From the IMG/VR virus record IMGVR_UViG_3300032291_002123, positions 38,066 through 102,065 of that record: 64,000 bases of DNA; one strand, written 5' to 3'. Each line of letters begins with the position of its first letter. Position 1 is the first letter of the stretch. The translations under genes were made by a program, and so were the position numbers. This document shows positions 39,067 to 47,479 of the stretch, piece by piece. This stretch comes from a virus. Under the pieces are notes generated by a model. It saw only the letters and a list, made by a program, of their open reading frames with translations, was not told where the DNA came from and made no database searches.

Positions 39067-39964
39067 CGTTGTCAACTACTTCTTCCGCATCTACTATAAC
39101 TTCGTTTTCTTGCTGAGTTGCTTCGAAGCGCCGCTGCGCTTCGATTGCGTTATTACTTAAGCGCTGCAGACGTTCAGCAATAATGCTTGCGGCGGGACGC
39201 ACGTCTAGTGAGACTTCGGTGTTAATGTCAAACCCAGCACGCACACCAGCACGGTCTAGGATTTCCGTTGCCGCTTTCAACTTGACAGGCTCTGACTCTG
39301 CGTTATCCATCAAATCTTCTAATATATCAACGGCGTTAGGTGCGGCTTGGGTCAGACGTTGACGAGCACGTTCTACTGAGTCCGTTGGTTTATTACGTAA
39401 GGAACCTAAGTGGACACGACAGAAGCCGTCATCACCCGGGCGTCCTCCACTCCAAAGTTGACAGCGGATGCCGTCATCTTTGATTGCCTTGCATCGGTGA
39501 GGAAGAGGTGCTGGTTTCTTGGGGGCGACGCCCGTAAGTTCGAATTCGTTGCTTTGCTTCTGCCAAGCACGGGTTGCTCCAAGTACCCACGGTGGAACAA
39601 TGAGGTCAGCCGCCTCTTCAACAAGAAGGTCGACGCCCGTTAAGTAATTACTGTTCTTGTCAGAGGGGTCAACTAAAATAGCCCGCTTCTCGTCGATGGA
39701 ACGTAGACGTTGTTCAGATTGCATCTCGGGTGAGATTGCTTGGATGGTTCCAGTAGGAACGCCGTTAATTGCGTAAACAGGAATCCAGTTGAACTTTGCT
39801 CGGCGGAGGGCTTGCCGATTTTCAAATGTATCTTCGCAGACGCCTCTGTCAACTTCTTCGATGCCGTGAAGGGAAAGGTCGGGGCGGAGGTTGATGGGGG
39901 TGTCGATTTGAACGACAGGAGTTTCAAGTTCAGGTTTAGAGAACGGGTCTACCATCTCTGACAT
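39053..39964 (-). CDS. Zinc-finger protein, possible small terminase-like or head-associated
   Basis: 303 residues. A central CKAIKDDGIRC ... FCRVH pattern is a zinc site common in phage proteins. The helical stretch after it (ARQRLTQAAPNAVDILEDL, then LKAATEILDRAGVR) is typical of actinophage proteins sometimes linked to packaging. A role as small terminase is only a guess because terL is 25 kb away. Confidence 0.72.
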   Translation of the reverse strand: MSEMVDPFSKPELETPVVQIDTPINLRPDLSLHGIEEVDRGVCEDTFENRQALRRAKFNWIPVYAINGVPTGTIQAISPEMQSEQRLRSIDEKRAILVDPSDKNSNYLTGVDLLVEEAADLIVPPWVLGATRAWQKQSNEFELTGVAPKKPAPLPHRCKAIKDDGIRCQLWSGGRPGDDGFCRVHLGSLRNKPTDSVERARQRLTQAAPNAVDILEDLMDNAESEPVKLKAATEILDRAGVRAGFDINTEVSLDVRPAASIIAERLQRLSNNAIEAQRRFEATQQENEVIVDAEEVVDNDDSK

Positions 39965-40257
39965 AAGCCTTCGACATCCTTAAGTAAGACCGAGCAGGAA
40001 GACTTGGGGAGAGACTGCTTCCTGCCCGGTCGACTTTTGCAACGTTCTTAAGGTTGCCGTCTTAAGGTGTCTCTTCCCGCCAAGGTTTTTATAAACCCTG
40101 ACGTATAACACTATAAAGGGAAAGCCGAATAGCGTTCGGACGATTTTTTGGGTGAGGTGAGGGAGAGAGAAGCGTTTTCCGTTTAGAAAGGCAAAAAAAT
40201 CCCCTAGAAATCAAGGAACTCGAAATCTAGGGGAAGTTTTTTGAAAGTGATTTGAAA
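39965..40257. other. Gap with two hairpins
   Basis: 293 bases with no gene seen. A GACCG-GCAGGAAG/CTTCCTGC-CGGTC hairpin lies at about 39987-40033 and a terminator at 40201-40237. Confidence 0.6.
40201..40237 (-). terminator. Rho-independent terminator
   Basis: CCCCTAGA/TCTAGGGG stem, then a seven-T tail on the minus strand; ends gene 40258-40617. Confidence 0.8.
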
Positions 40258-40617
40258 TTACTTCTTTTTTGGTGCTGGTTTCTTTTTAGCCGTTGGCTTT
40301 TTAGCGACAGGTTTTGTCTTGTCTTCAATCTTGATGTCAGTCTTTTTAGCCGTTGGTTTTTTACTTACAGGGTCAGGAGAGCAAGAGCACTTACCTTTTC
40401 CGCCACAGCATTTGATGATTTGAGTCTCAGCCTTTTTCTCTTGGATAAGGGTGAACTTCTCGATTCGTTTAGGGTCGTCATTCTTGTAGACGAGTTTCTG
40501 CTCGTCGTCAGTCACCCATTTACCTTTGCTGTCTCGTGCAATCTGTTCGATGTAGATGTCGGTACGGCGAGACTTTTCAAACCTGATTTTGTTCAGATAG
40601 TTTTTTAGCCACTTCAT
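40258..40617 (-). CDS. Histone-H1-like lysine-rich protein with a Cys cluster
   Basis: 119 residues. The C-terminal 50 are KKPTAK/KPAPKKK-type repeats like H1-like or nucleoid-associated tails. Just before them is CCGGKGKCSC, four cysteines in ten residues, a possible metal site. The N-terminal half is a basic helical domain. Strong RBS AAAAGGAACC. DNA binding likely. Confidence 0.75.
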   Translation of the reverse strand: MKWLKNYLNKIRFEKSRRTDIYIEQIARDSKGKWVTDDEQKLVYKNDDPKRIEKFTLIQEKKAETQIIKCCGGKGKCSCSPDPVSKKPTAKKTDIKIEDKTKPVAKKPTAKKKPAPKKK

Positions 40618-40880
40618 GTTGGTTCCTTTTCGGATTGGTTGGAATTAGATTCTAGCGGTTCTGATTCTTGACCATCAGTCTCGGTCCGTGCTGATAGGTC
40701 AGTGGTCGGCTCGGGAAGAATATCTTGCGAATTAGATTTTTCATTTTTGTCCTTTTTGTCATTTTGTTTATCTTTGCATTTCTCACAGTGACAATACCAG
40801 ATTCTCTCGTAATATACAAGTTCTGGCTTGCACGTGTCGTGATGTCCTGTAATGCACCATCCGCAGATGTGCTCGGACAT
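40614..40880 (-). CDS. Zinc-binding protein with disordered tail
   Basis: 88 residues: HICGWCITGHHDTC and CHCEKC give a zinc site in the first 40 residues, followed by a low-complexity acidic tail. RBS AAAGGAATT. Confidence 0.75.
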   Translation of the reverse strand: MSEHICGWCITGHHDTCKPELVYYERIWYCHCEKCKDKQNDKKDKNEKSNSQDILPEPTTDLSARTETDGQESEPLESNSNQSEKEPT

Positions 40881-41149
40881 TATACAATTCCTTTGTCGCT
40901 ACCGCTCTCGGTTAGCATGCTTGCTTGCATCCATTTTCCAAAGAACTCTCCTAACTCCATCGGAGTGAGTTCCTCGAATTCTTCAACTCGCTTAGGGTCA
41001 ATCAATCCAAGTTCGACAATCTTGAGAACTTGCTTTAGGAAAACTGCGTAGTCCCCTGCTTGCTCGAAGTCTAAGTCTCGACGCTCCTCTGGAATTTCCA
41101 AGAACGACAAGATATCAAGTTCTTTTATATCTTTGTAGTTGATGGTCAT
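40880..41149 (-). CDS. Small acidic protein, possibly tail-assembly-chaperone-like
   Basis: 89 residues from MTINYKDIKELDILSFL. The pattern of LEIPEERRDLDFEQAGDY and GEFFGKWM is similar in feel to tail-assembly chaperones, but no tail genes are adjacent, so this is weak. A longer start at 41308 would overlap the glycosyltransferase heavily. Confidence 0.65.
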   Translation of the reverse strand: MTINYKDIKELDILSFLEIPEERRDLDFEQAGDYAVFLKQVLKIVELGLIDPKRVEEFEELTPMELGEFFGKWMQASMLTESGSDKGIV

Positions 41150-41187
41150 AACATTTAAACTCAACTCGAACTTACTTGGGTCGTCGT

Positions 41188-41859
41188 TTATGGAACTTCC
41201 CAAATGATTTCCTTGTGGTGCTGAACTTTTACCATTGGGTCTAAGTAAACCTTGTAGCCATTTCTTTGTGCGTTTATACACCATGAGTAGTCCTCTCCTA
41301 TATTGCAAACGTGAGACAAGTTATCCCACTGGACATATTCAATTTTGAACCAAGGTCTGTCCATACCTTCGAACACTCCCGACTTCATAGCCACAAAGCC
41401 GAAACCTACTCCGCCAACTTCGAACGGTTCATCTTTCATAAAGAGTTCTCGTTCGTTGATGATGTTTGGTCTCCCAAACTGGTCATACTTGTTGGCAGCG
41501 ATTGTGCCATCGAGACTGGTCATGTAGACGCCACTCACAATCTCTAGGTCTGAAGTAAAGATTCTCGCAAAGTCTTCGACCTTCCAAGAGATGTCACTAT
41601 CAATCCAAAAGATTTTGTCGTAAGTGTATTCACCACAACCAACTTCTTTAGTATCCCACCGATTCACACTGCTGTCAAGTGCTGTCAATTCTCTACCGCT
41701 TGGAATGAATGACGACGCTTTACCAATCAACCGATAGGTGTATCCCATTTCATTCAGCCACGAAGTTGTCGCAACCAAACTCTGAACATACTCTGCCACC
41801 ATGTATTTTCCCGGTGTAGCAATCAGAACGTTGTAGTGCTTTTTATTTGCCATGGTCAT
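41188..41859 (-). CDS. GT-A-fold glycosyltransferase
   Basis: 223 residues from ATG at 41859 (RBS AAAGGA). IFWIDSDI contains the DxD metal/nucleotide-sugar motif; an N-terminal KHYNVLIATPGKYMVAEYV strand-loop and GEDYSWCINAQRNGYKVYLDP are typical of phage and bacterial GT-A enzymes. It may glycosylate a virion protein or DNA. Confidence 0.82.
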   Translation of the reverse strand: MTMANKKHYNVLIATPGKYMVAEYVQSLVATTSWLNEMGYTYRLIGKASSFIPSGRELTALDSSVNRWDTKEVGCGEYTYDKIFWIDSDISWKVEDFARIFTSDLEIVSGVYMTSLDGTIAANKYDQFGRPNIINERELFMKDEPFEVGGVGFGFVAMKSGVFEGMDRPWFKIEYVQWDNLSHVCNIGEDYSWCINAQRNGYKVYLDPMVKVQHHKEIIWEVP

Positions 41860-42391
41860 AACATCCTTTGCATAACCCATCGTCTTCGTTTAACCAAGGT
41901 TGGAATCTACTTAACATAAAAGTTTTCCCTGCCCCTGACATTGAAAAAGTTCTGTAGCAGATTTTACAGCGACCAACTCGCTCTTCTCTAAAGCAAGGGT
42001 CTAGTGCTATTCGCTTTCTAACTGTCTCGGAGTAATCAATCATTGCTTGGTAAGCGTCGACTCTACGGACATGCTTTTCTGGTGTAAGTGGATACAGCAA
42101 CTTGTCTACTTCATACACATACGGGTCAGGGTCAATATCGACGTTGTATTTCATCTGATACCCAAAAGTCCAACCAGCAGGGACATCAACATCAGTCATT
42201 CCGTATTCGTACTTAGCAGGAACGAACCCGAGAATTAATCTCCAGTGCCACATTCCACCTTGGCTCTTTGCATTTTCGTAGACACAGTAATCACCCAACC
42301 CAAAACTCCACTCAGCGTCCATGTCATAACGCACGCTGTTGTTGTAGGCGTAGCAATCTTTTTCGAACTCAACAATCTGAGCCTCCGTCAT
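41843..42391 (-). CDS. Hypothetical protein with C-terminal zinc knuckles
   Basis: 182 residues from MTEAQIVEFEKD. Aromatic-rich middle; CKICYRTF and CKGCYDHG near the C-terminus form a zinc site. Translationally coupled to the glycosyltransferase. Confidence 0.75.
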   Translation of the reverse strand: MTEAQIVEFEKDCYAYNNSVRYDMDAEWSFGLGDYCVYENAKSQGGMWHWRLILGFVPAKYEYGMTDVDVPAGWTFGYQMKYNVDIDPDPYVYEVDKLLYPLTPEKHVRRVDAYQAMIDYSETVRKRIALDPCFREERVGRCKICYRTFSMSGAGKTFMLSRFQPWLNEDDGLCKGCYDHGK

Positions 42392-42398
42392 TCCTTGT

Positions 42399-42848
42399 TC
42401 AACCAACACGGCACTCCCTACATAGCATCTTGTCCCAACCAGTTGCATCATTAGCAACTCTGCCGTCTTGTGTCATAGGTACTGGAGCAACTGCAACTTC
42501 GGCGTTGCATTTGTCGCACTTCTGCTCAATCAGCCACTCAATCTCTGCGCCAAGTTTCTGAGCAGCGATGATTCCCTGAGTTAGCGCATGCAACCCACCA
42601 GCACCATGAGTCTTACGAATAAACACTCTGGTGTTGCTACTCTCAAGAACTGCTCTTGGAGTTCGACATGGGCAACTCTGTTTCTGAGCATTACACTTGT
42701 GAACTCCACGGTGAGAGATAAACGCATGAAACTTCATCGTGTGACCGCAGATACAAATTCTGCCGTCTCGATTTCCATAACGCTCGACTTGCTCGAACGC
42801 TTCCTTTGCTTCATCCTCTGAAACATCTAAAAAATCAAACGCTGACAT
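42399..42848 (-). CDS. Zinc-finger hypothetical protein
   Basis: 149 residues with CICGHTM, CNAQKQSCPC and CDKCNAE/CREC Cys groups, two likely zinc sites. RBS AAAAGGAAAA. First gene of the glycosyltransferase operon, reading from the 43-kb divergent region. Confidence 0.78.
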   Translation of the reverse strand: MSAFDFLDVSEDEAKEAFEQVERYGNRDGRICICGHTMKFHAFISHRGVHKCNAQKQSCPCRTPRAVLESSNTRVFIRKTHGAGGLHALTQGIIAAQKLGAEIEWLIEQKCDKCNAEVAVAPVPMTQDGRVANDATGWDKMLCRECRVG

Positions 42849-42925
42849 TTTTTCCTTTTCCTAAATATAAATCCTTGAAACATACTCTAGCACACCTAAC
42901 CCTACCTAAACAACCTAATCTATTC

Positions 42926-43007
42926 AATAATCTAATAGACCGTGTTTCAGGTCACCTCCATACGCACACGCACACGCGTATAGTGATTTACAGTCTATTA
43001 GATTATT
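42926..43007. repeat. 15-bp perfect inverted repeat
   Basis: AATAATCTAATAGAC (42926-42940) and its complement (42993-43007), 52-base loop containing a CGCACACG run. Could be a cruciform, an operator pair or an RNA hairpin. Confidence 0.75.
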
Positions 43008-43024
43008 AGGTTAATTAGGTTAGA

Positions 43025-43229
43025 GATACTATCACGAAAAAGTCCTTTTCTTTCTACTTTTCCTAGATAGTATCCTGAAAAACCACTCTTAGAGATACTA
43101 TCCAAAAACGCCGTTTTTAATATCACTTTTCGAGATAGTATCTTTTTCTCTATAATAACTATTGACATAACCCTTAAACACCATAAACAACTTTAAACTA
43201 ATTCTTTTTTCACTTTTTCAGATAGTATC
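43025..43229. promoter_or_regulatory. Five-copy GATACTATC operator-like array
   Basis: Copies at 43025-43033, 43066-43074, 43094-43102, 43134-43142 and 43221-43229. Three extend to AGAGATACTATC on one strand or the other. Spacing 28-87 bases; two face one way and three the other. Confidence 0.72.
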
Positions 43230-43289
43230 TCTAGCATTTCTACCTCCGCCTCCTCGAAATCAGTTTCACCCAATGCGGTAAAATTAACT

Positions 43290-43526
43290 ATGTTTAGTCT
43301 CGAAGATTATCAAGAAGCAGTCGAATCTAACTTAAGAAAGATTCGTCTAAGCGAACTAGTCGTCTCCGAGGCTCACTCGAACTTAGTTGTTCCCATCTAC
43401 CCCGAAGATAAAGCAGACCTTTTAATTGCTACCGAAAGGCTTGCGGAGTCTGCTTTCCTACTCTTAGAGCAGGTTAGAGAGATTGTTTGGGAAGAGTCGA
43501 AGAACCAGCCGTCTAGCGAAAGTTAA
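43290..43526 (+). CDS. Hypothetical helical protein
   Basis: 78 residues, helical and acidic. TAAAAT lies six bases before the ATG and there is no RBS, so it may be leaderless. First gene of the fibre/lysis operon. Confidence 0.7.
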   Translation: MFSLEDYQEAVESNLRKIRLSELVVSEAHSNLVVPIYPEDKADLLIATERLAESAFLLLEQVREIVWEESKNQPSSES

Positions 43527-43536
43527 ATAATAAAAG

Positions 43537-45972
43537 ATGCTACGCCCTAACAGGGGCGAGGGAGAGCGTCCGAAGTATAAAGCACCGCAGATTACTCTTG
43601 CAGTGCTTCTATCTGCCTACCCAATTTGTATGGCAGAACAGGCTACTTACGCTTCTGTTTCCTCATTTGGCGTATTGCCACAATCGTCGCAACAATCACC
43701 ATTATCAACCAACCAGCGCCTATTCCAATCAGGAAACTGGCTAGGTCTAAATACAGGTAAAATTCCATTTTTAAATCCTTTCAATCTGACCCCAGAAGAG
43801 TATCAGAAAGAAGTCGAGAAGGCAACCGCTAGGGTCGAAACTGCCCAAAAACGCCTATCTACCGCCCAAAACAGCCTAGATACTGCCACAACAGCCAAGG
43901 ATAAGGCTCAATCAGCCCTAGACACCGCCAAAACAGCCTTTGACACAGCAACTGACCTTCTAGATAGTCTAAAAGACAGCACTGACAGCACGTCTGACAG
44001 CCTAGATGCTGCCAAAAAAGCCTTAGACACGGCTCTAGATGACTTGACTTCTGCTAAAGAAGCGCTACAATCTGCTGACGAACTGCTGAATCGTCAGACG
44101 ACTATCACGCAATCAGCACAGGCTGCCCTAGCGACTGCCCAAGCAAGTCTCAGCACAGCGTCTTCAAACTTACAATCAGCACAGACTGCCTATAACTTAG
44201 CCAGCACCACTCTCAGCAACTCACTCTCAGCATTACAGTCTGCACAGTCTGCCTATGACTCCTCACAAGTTCCTAACCCAAACTACGTTGCTCCAACCAC
44301 AACTTTTGTTCCAGTTTCTTACAACATTCCAGACAACAACTTCACAACAGGCACCCCTTGGATTGGTGACGGTTCAGGACAAAACGGACAGCCAGAGATT
44401 CACTCAGGACACTTGCACTTCTCTTATGTTGCAACAGAGGTGTATCAAGACATTCTTATTTCGCCACGTGCAATTGCTAACTACACCTTCACCGTTGGAG
44501 TTTGGAACCAAGACCAAAACTCGATAGGTCAAGGAGCAGTCGCAGATACGTATGGCTTACGTATTTATTTCTACGACACCAACAACAACTTAGTCCACCA
44601 AGATGCTTTCACATCTAACGCAATTCACTCTTGGCAGGATGTCGTCTTGCAAGGCAACACTAATACTCAAACTCAGATAAGCAGAGTTCGTATCGCCGTT
44701 TACGGAATCGACAATGGTTACTGGGCAGGCACATACGGTCCTGCCATGAACAACGTTCGTCTCCTTCTAGGTTGGACAACTGGCGTAACTCAAGGTTCAA
44801 CCACAACTGGAACCATGCAAGTAAACATTAACGAAGGCGGAGAATCAACCTACACAGCGCCTAATGGTGGAGTGTTTACTTCAAGCAACTTGCGCTACGA
44901 GGCTATCGACGACCCAACCTGCGGAACAAATGTTACCCCCTCAAACCTAGGCTCCAACACCATCACCCTTGCTGCCGACAACGGACTATGGGGCGACCCT
45001 TGCGGAGGCTACTACAAGCGTATTGTTGGAACTCTCACCTACTCTACCAATGAGCCACAGTTCATCAAAGACCCAACACTCTACACAGCATTGCAAACAG
45101 CACAAAGCCAATACAACTCAGCGCAGTCTGCTTATGTAACAGCGCAGTCATCTCTACAACAAGCGCAGGTTGCTAGAGACGAAGCGCAGTCATCTGTAGA
45201 AGATGCACAACCTTATGTCACAGATTCCCAAACAGACTTATTAAACCTTCAAGACTCTAAAGATGAAGCCGTTGCAACCGTTGCTAGTCTTCAAGCGATT
45301 TACGATACTGCAGAAACTACCTATGAGTCAGAGCAATCAAAACTAGAAGCGTCTCAATCTGAATTAGAGGAAGCACAGACTGCTTATGAAAAAGCAGAGG
45401 CAACTTACGAAACAGCGCAGAGCAACTTTGACGATACAGAAACAGAATTCGAGTCTGCCTCTTTAAGTGTCGAAGAAGCGACTACTGATTTAAAGGATGC
45501 TCAAGAAGAGTTGGACTCAATTCCAGAACCAGAAGAACCGAAAGAGCCAGAGGCTCCAGAGATTCCAGAAGTTGACCCTAAGGAACTAAGCGAAGCAGAA
45601 GTAGAAGAACTTGTCTCTCAAGCAGAGGAAGTCCTAGAGTCTGCAGAGCAAGGCTCACCAGAATACCAACAAGCACTGGAAGCCTTGGCATTTGCTGCCG
45701 AAGCAGATGACCCAGAAATCTCTGCAGAACTTGCTGCTATCCCACTCCTAGGTGATGCAGCAGCAGCAGCATTAGAAGTTCTAAACAACCTAGGAAACGT
45801 CGGTGCTGACATGGCACCAGCAGTTCGAGAGGACGCAGAGAAAACAATCCTTGCATCCGTCATCGCAACTGGAGCCGCAATTAACGCAGTTCAAGCAGCA
45901 GCAGGGGCAGCCGCTTCTGCCGCAACCACCGCAAGCGCATCAACATCAAGCACACCAAGAAGGAGCATCTAA
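43537..45972 (+). CDS. Coiled-coil tail-fibre-like protein with central beta domain
   Basis: 811 residues. A long coiled coil (about 90-235) rich in heptad-like LDTAKTAFDTA repeats, a beta-rich domain (about 260-500; YVATEVYQDILISPR, a carbohydrate-binding-like sandwich), and a second coiled coil (about 515-660). The Ala-rich C-terminus (IPLLGDAAAAALEVL ... GNVGADM) is shared with minor tail proteins of aquatic actinophages. The start is uncertain because no RBS is present. Likely a receptor-binding fibre. Confidence 0.8.
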   Translation: MLRPNRGEGERPKYKAPQITLAVLLSAYPICMAEQATYASVSSFGVLPQSSQQSPLSTNQRLFQSGNWLGLNTGKIPFLNPFNLTPEEYQKEVEKATARVETAQKRLSTAQNSLDTATTAKDKAQSALDTAKTAFDTATDLLDSLKDSTDSTSDSLDAAKKALDTALDDLTSAKEALQSADELLNRQTTITQSAQAALATAQASLSTASSNLQSAQTAYNLASTTLSNSLSALQSAQSAYDSSQVPNPNYVAPTTTFVPVSYNIPDNNFTTGTPWIGDGSGQNGQPEIHSGHLHFSYVATEVYQDILISPRAIANYTFTVGVWNQDQNSIGQGAVADTYGLRIYFYDTNNNLVHQDAFTSNAIHSWQDVVLQGNTNTQTQISRVRIAVYGIDNGYWAGTYGPAMNNVRLLLGWTTGVTQGSTTTGTMQVNINEGGESTYTAPNGGVFTSSNLRYEAIDDPTCGTNVTPSNLGSNTITLAADNGLWGDPCGGYYKRIVGTLTYSTNEPQFIKDPTLYTALQTAQSQYNSAQSAYVTAQSSLQQAQVARDEAQSSVEDAQPYVTDSQTDLLNLQDSKDEAVATVASLQAIYDTAETTYESEQSKLEASQSELEEAQTAYEKAEATYETAQSNFDDTETEFESASLSVEEATTDLKDAQEELDSIPEPEEPKEPEAPEIPEVDPKELSEAEVEELVSQAEEVLESAEQGSPEYQQALEALAFAAEADDPEISAELAAIPLLGDAAAAALEVLNNLGNVGADMAPAVREDAEKTILASVIATGAAINAVQAAAGAAASAATTASASTSSTPRRSI

Positions 45973-46226
45973 TGAAGAAATTCATTAACGACCTATTAGG
46001 TCAAGCATGGACTCTGCTAGGTATGTTCGTAGCGTGGGTAGTTCTCGAAGGGTCTGCAAAGACCATCGTTGGCTACTGCATTATGGGCACCCTCGCAGTA
46101 TGGGTAGCGACCTATCCGCTAAGAAATCCAGCCGAACCAGAGGATGAACCTGTGGACGGCGACAAAGATGGTTTCGTTTACGACGGAACTCCAAAACAAC
46201 GTAAGGCTAGCAAAAAGGAAAAGTAA
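45972..46226 (+). CDS. Holin-like membrane protein
   Basis: 84 residues with two hydrophobic helices (AWTLLGMFVAWVVL and IVGYCIMGTLAVWVATY) and a charged C-terminal tail. It overlaps the fibre gene by one base and lies just upstream of the M23 endolysin. Small two-helix proteins in this position are usually holins. Confidence 0.78.
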   Translation: MKKFINDLLGQAWTLLGMFVAWVVLEGSAKTIVGYCIMGTLAVWVATYPLRNPAEPEDEPVDGDKDGFVYDGTPKQRKASKKEK

Positions 46227-46231
46227 CCTGA

Positions 46232-46393
46232 ATGCCAAAAACCACCGAGCAACTATGGGCAGAAGCACATTACGAGTTAGGAAAGTTGGAGGCTTTACAG
46301 GGGAGAAAATTCTGGTGGCTCAAGCGAATTAAATTCGTTATGAACTACATAGAGGAGAGAGAAAATAATGAAGACAGTAAAGCAGATAATTAG
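46232..46393 (+). CDS. Hypothetical small protein (53 residues)
   Basis: The frame MPKTTEQLWAEAHYELGK, with a basic WWLKRIKF segment, begins five bases after the membrane-protein stop and overlaps the next gene. Unknown; a lysis accessory is possible. Confidence 0.65.
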   Translation: MPKTTEQLWAEAHYELGKLEALQGRKFWWLKRIKFVMNYIEERENNEDSKADN

Positions 46394-46571
46394 ATACTTC
46401 AGACTTATGAATGAGCCTGATAAGAAAGAACTAGCGGAAATGGCGTATAACTCTGCCAAAGAGTATTATAGAACTAAACCACACACTCGCTTAGAGTTTC
46501 AGACTTATCAGCGTTCTTACATGGGCGCTTATCGCAGACAGTATGCCAACAGGGAAATAGCCAATCTCTAA
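46368..46571 (+). CDS. Hypothetical basic protein
   Basis: 67 residues, rich in Arg and Tyr (YYRTKPHTRLEFQTYQRS). RBS GAGGAGAG. Unknown. Confidence 0.7.
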   Translation: MKTVKQIIRYFRLMNEPDKKELAEMAYNSAKEYYRTKPHTRLEFQTYQRSYMGAYRRQYANREIANL

Positions 46572-46612
46572 AAGGTTTAAAATTAAGTGACCCCTACTAT
46601 ATAAGGATTACT

Positions 46613-47479
46613 ATGTCAAAGGCACAATACCCTATCGACGGGAAACTAGGCAAAGACTTCAAGGTCACCAGCCTAATGGGTATGCGTATCCACCCAGTCA
46701 CTAAGCAAAAGAAACATCACAACGGAACTGACATCTGGTCAAAGCACGAACCATGCTGGATTGAAGCACCATATGACGGCACCGTTCTTGACGCTAAGAA
46801 GTCAACCGCACCCGGCGGAGGCTTCGGTAACTTTGTTATCTTGCTGCACAAGATTGACGGAAAGTTCTACACCACTCTTTACGCTCACCTACAAGACGGA
46901 ACTCTAAAGGTTAAGAAGGGTCAGAAAGTAACAGCAGGCTCACCACTCGGAAAGATGGGTACCACTGGTATGTCAACTGGCAAGCACCTCCACTGGGAAC
47001 TACGTCTAGGTAAGTCGCACGTCTGGGATGCAATGGGCAAGAACTACATTGAGCCAATCGCATTCTTCAAGGCTCTAATTGCTAAAGAAGCAGCCATCGC
47101 AACTGCAGGCGTTGTCGCAACTGATGACGACCCAGTAGCAGAAGCACCAGAGCACAACGAAGACCAAGCAGCAAAGGTTGAAGCAGCACGTGTAGCAGCG
47201 AAGGTTGCTCCAGTTGCTAAGCCAGTTGTTGTCACCCCTGTTAAAGCAACAGTTCCCCCAGTTGTGGTTCCTGCAACTAAGCCAGTACTAAAGGGTGAAC
47301 TCAAGAAGGGTTCTAAGGGAGCAACCGTTTCTTACTTACAGAAGGCTCTCGGCTTAACACCTACTGGCGTTTTTGACCAAGCACTGCACGTCGCTGTCAT
47401 CACTCTACAAAAGAAGCACTCTGACATCACATTGGACGACGGAATCGTTGGACAACTAACTTGGAGCAAGATTAAATAA
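46613..47479 (+). CDS. M23 (LytM) endopeptidase endolysin with peptidoglycan-binding domain
   Basis: 288 residues. N-terminal peptidase M23: HHNGTDIW supplies His and Asp zinc ligands, and KHLHWELRLG the HxH motif. A Pro/Val/Ala linker (about 175-220) leads to a C-terminal peptidoglycan-binding domain (ATVSYLQKALGL ... DDGIVGQLTW). Cuts peptide cross-bridges. One-base overlap with the next gene. Confidence 0.92.
   Translation: MSKAQYPIDGKLGKDFKVTSLMGMRIHPVTKQKKHHNGTDIWSKHEPCWIEAPYDGTVLDAKKSTAPGGGFGNFVILLHKIDGKFYTTLYAHLQDGTLKVKKGQKVTAGSPLGKMGTTGMSTGKHLHWELRLGKSHVWDAMGKNYIEPIAFFKALIAKEAAIATAGVVATDDDPVAEAPEHNEDQAAKVEAARVAAKVAPVAKPVVVTPVKATVPPVVVPATKPVLKGELKKGSKGATVSYLQKALGLTPTGVFDQALHVAVITLQKKHSDITLDDGIVGQLTWSKIK

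Larger units (their letters stand above)
42849..43289. promoter_or_regulatory. Divergent control region with operator array
   Basis: 441 bases between diverging operons. A 15-bp perfect inverted repeat spans 42926-43007. Five GATAsTATC sites lie at 43025, 43066, 43094, 43134 and 43221. A TTGACA at 43162-43167 and TATAAT at 43151-43156 suggest promoters between the sites. Confidence 0.75.
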
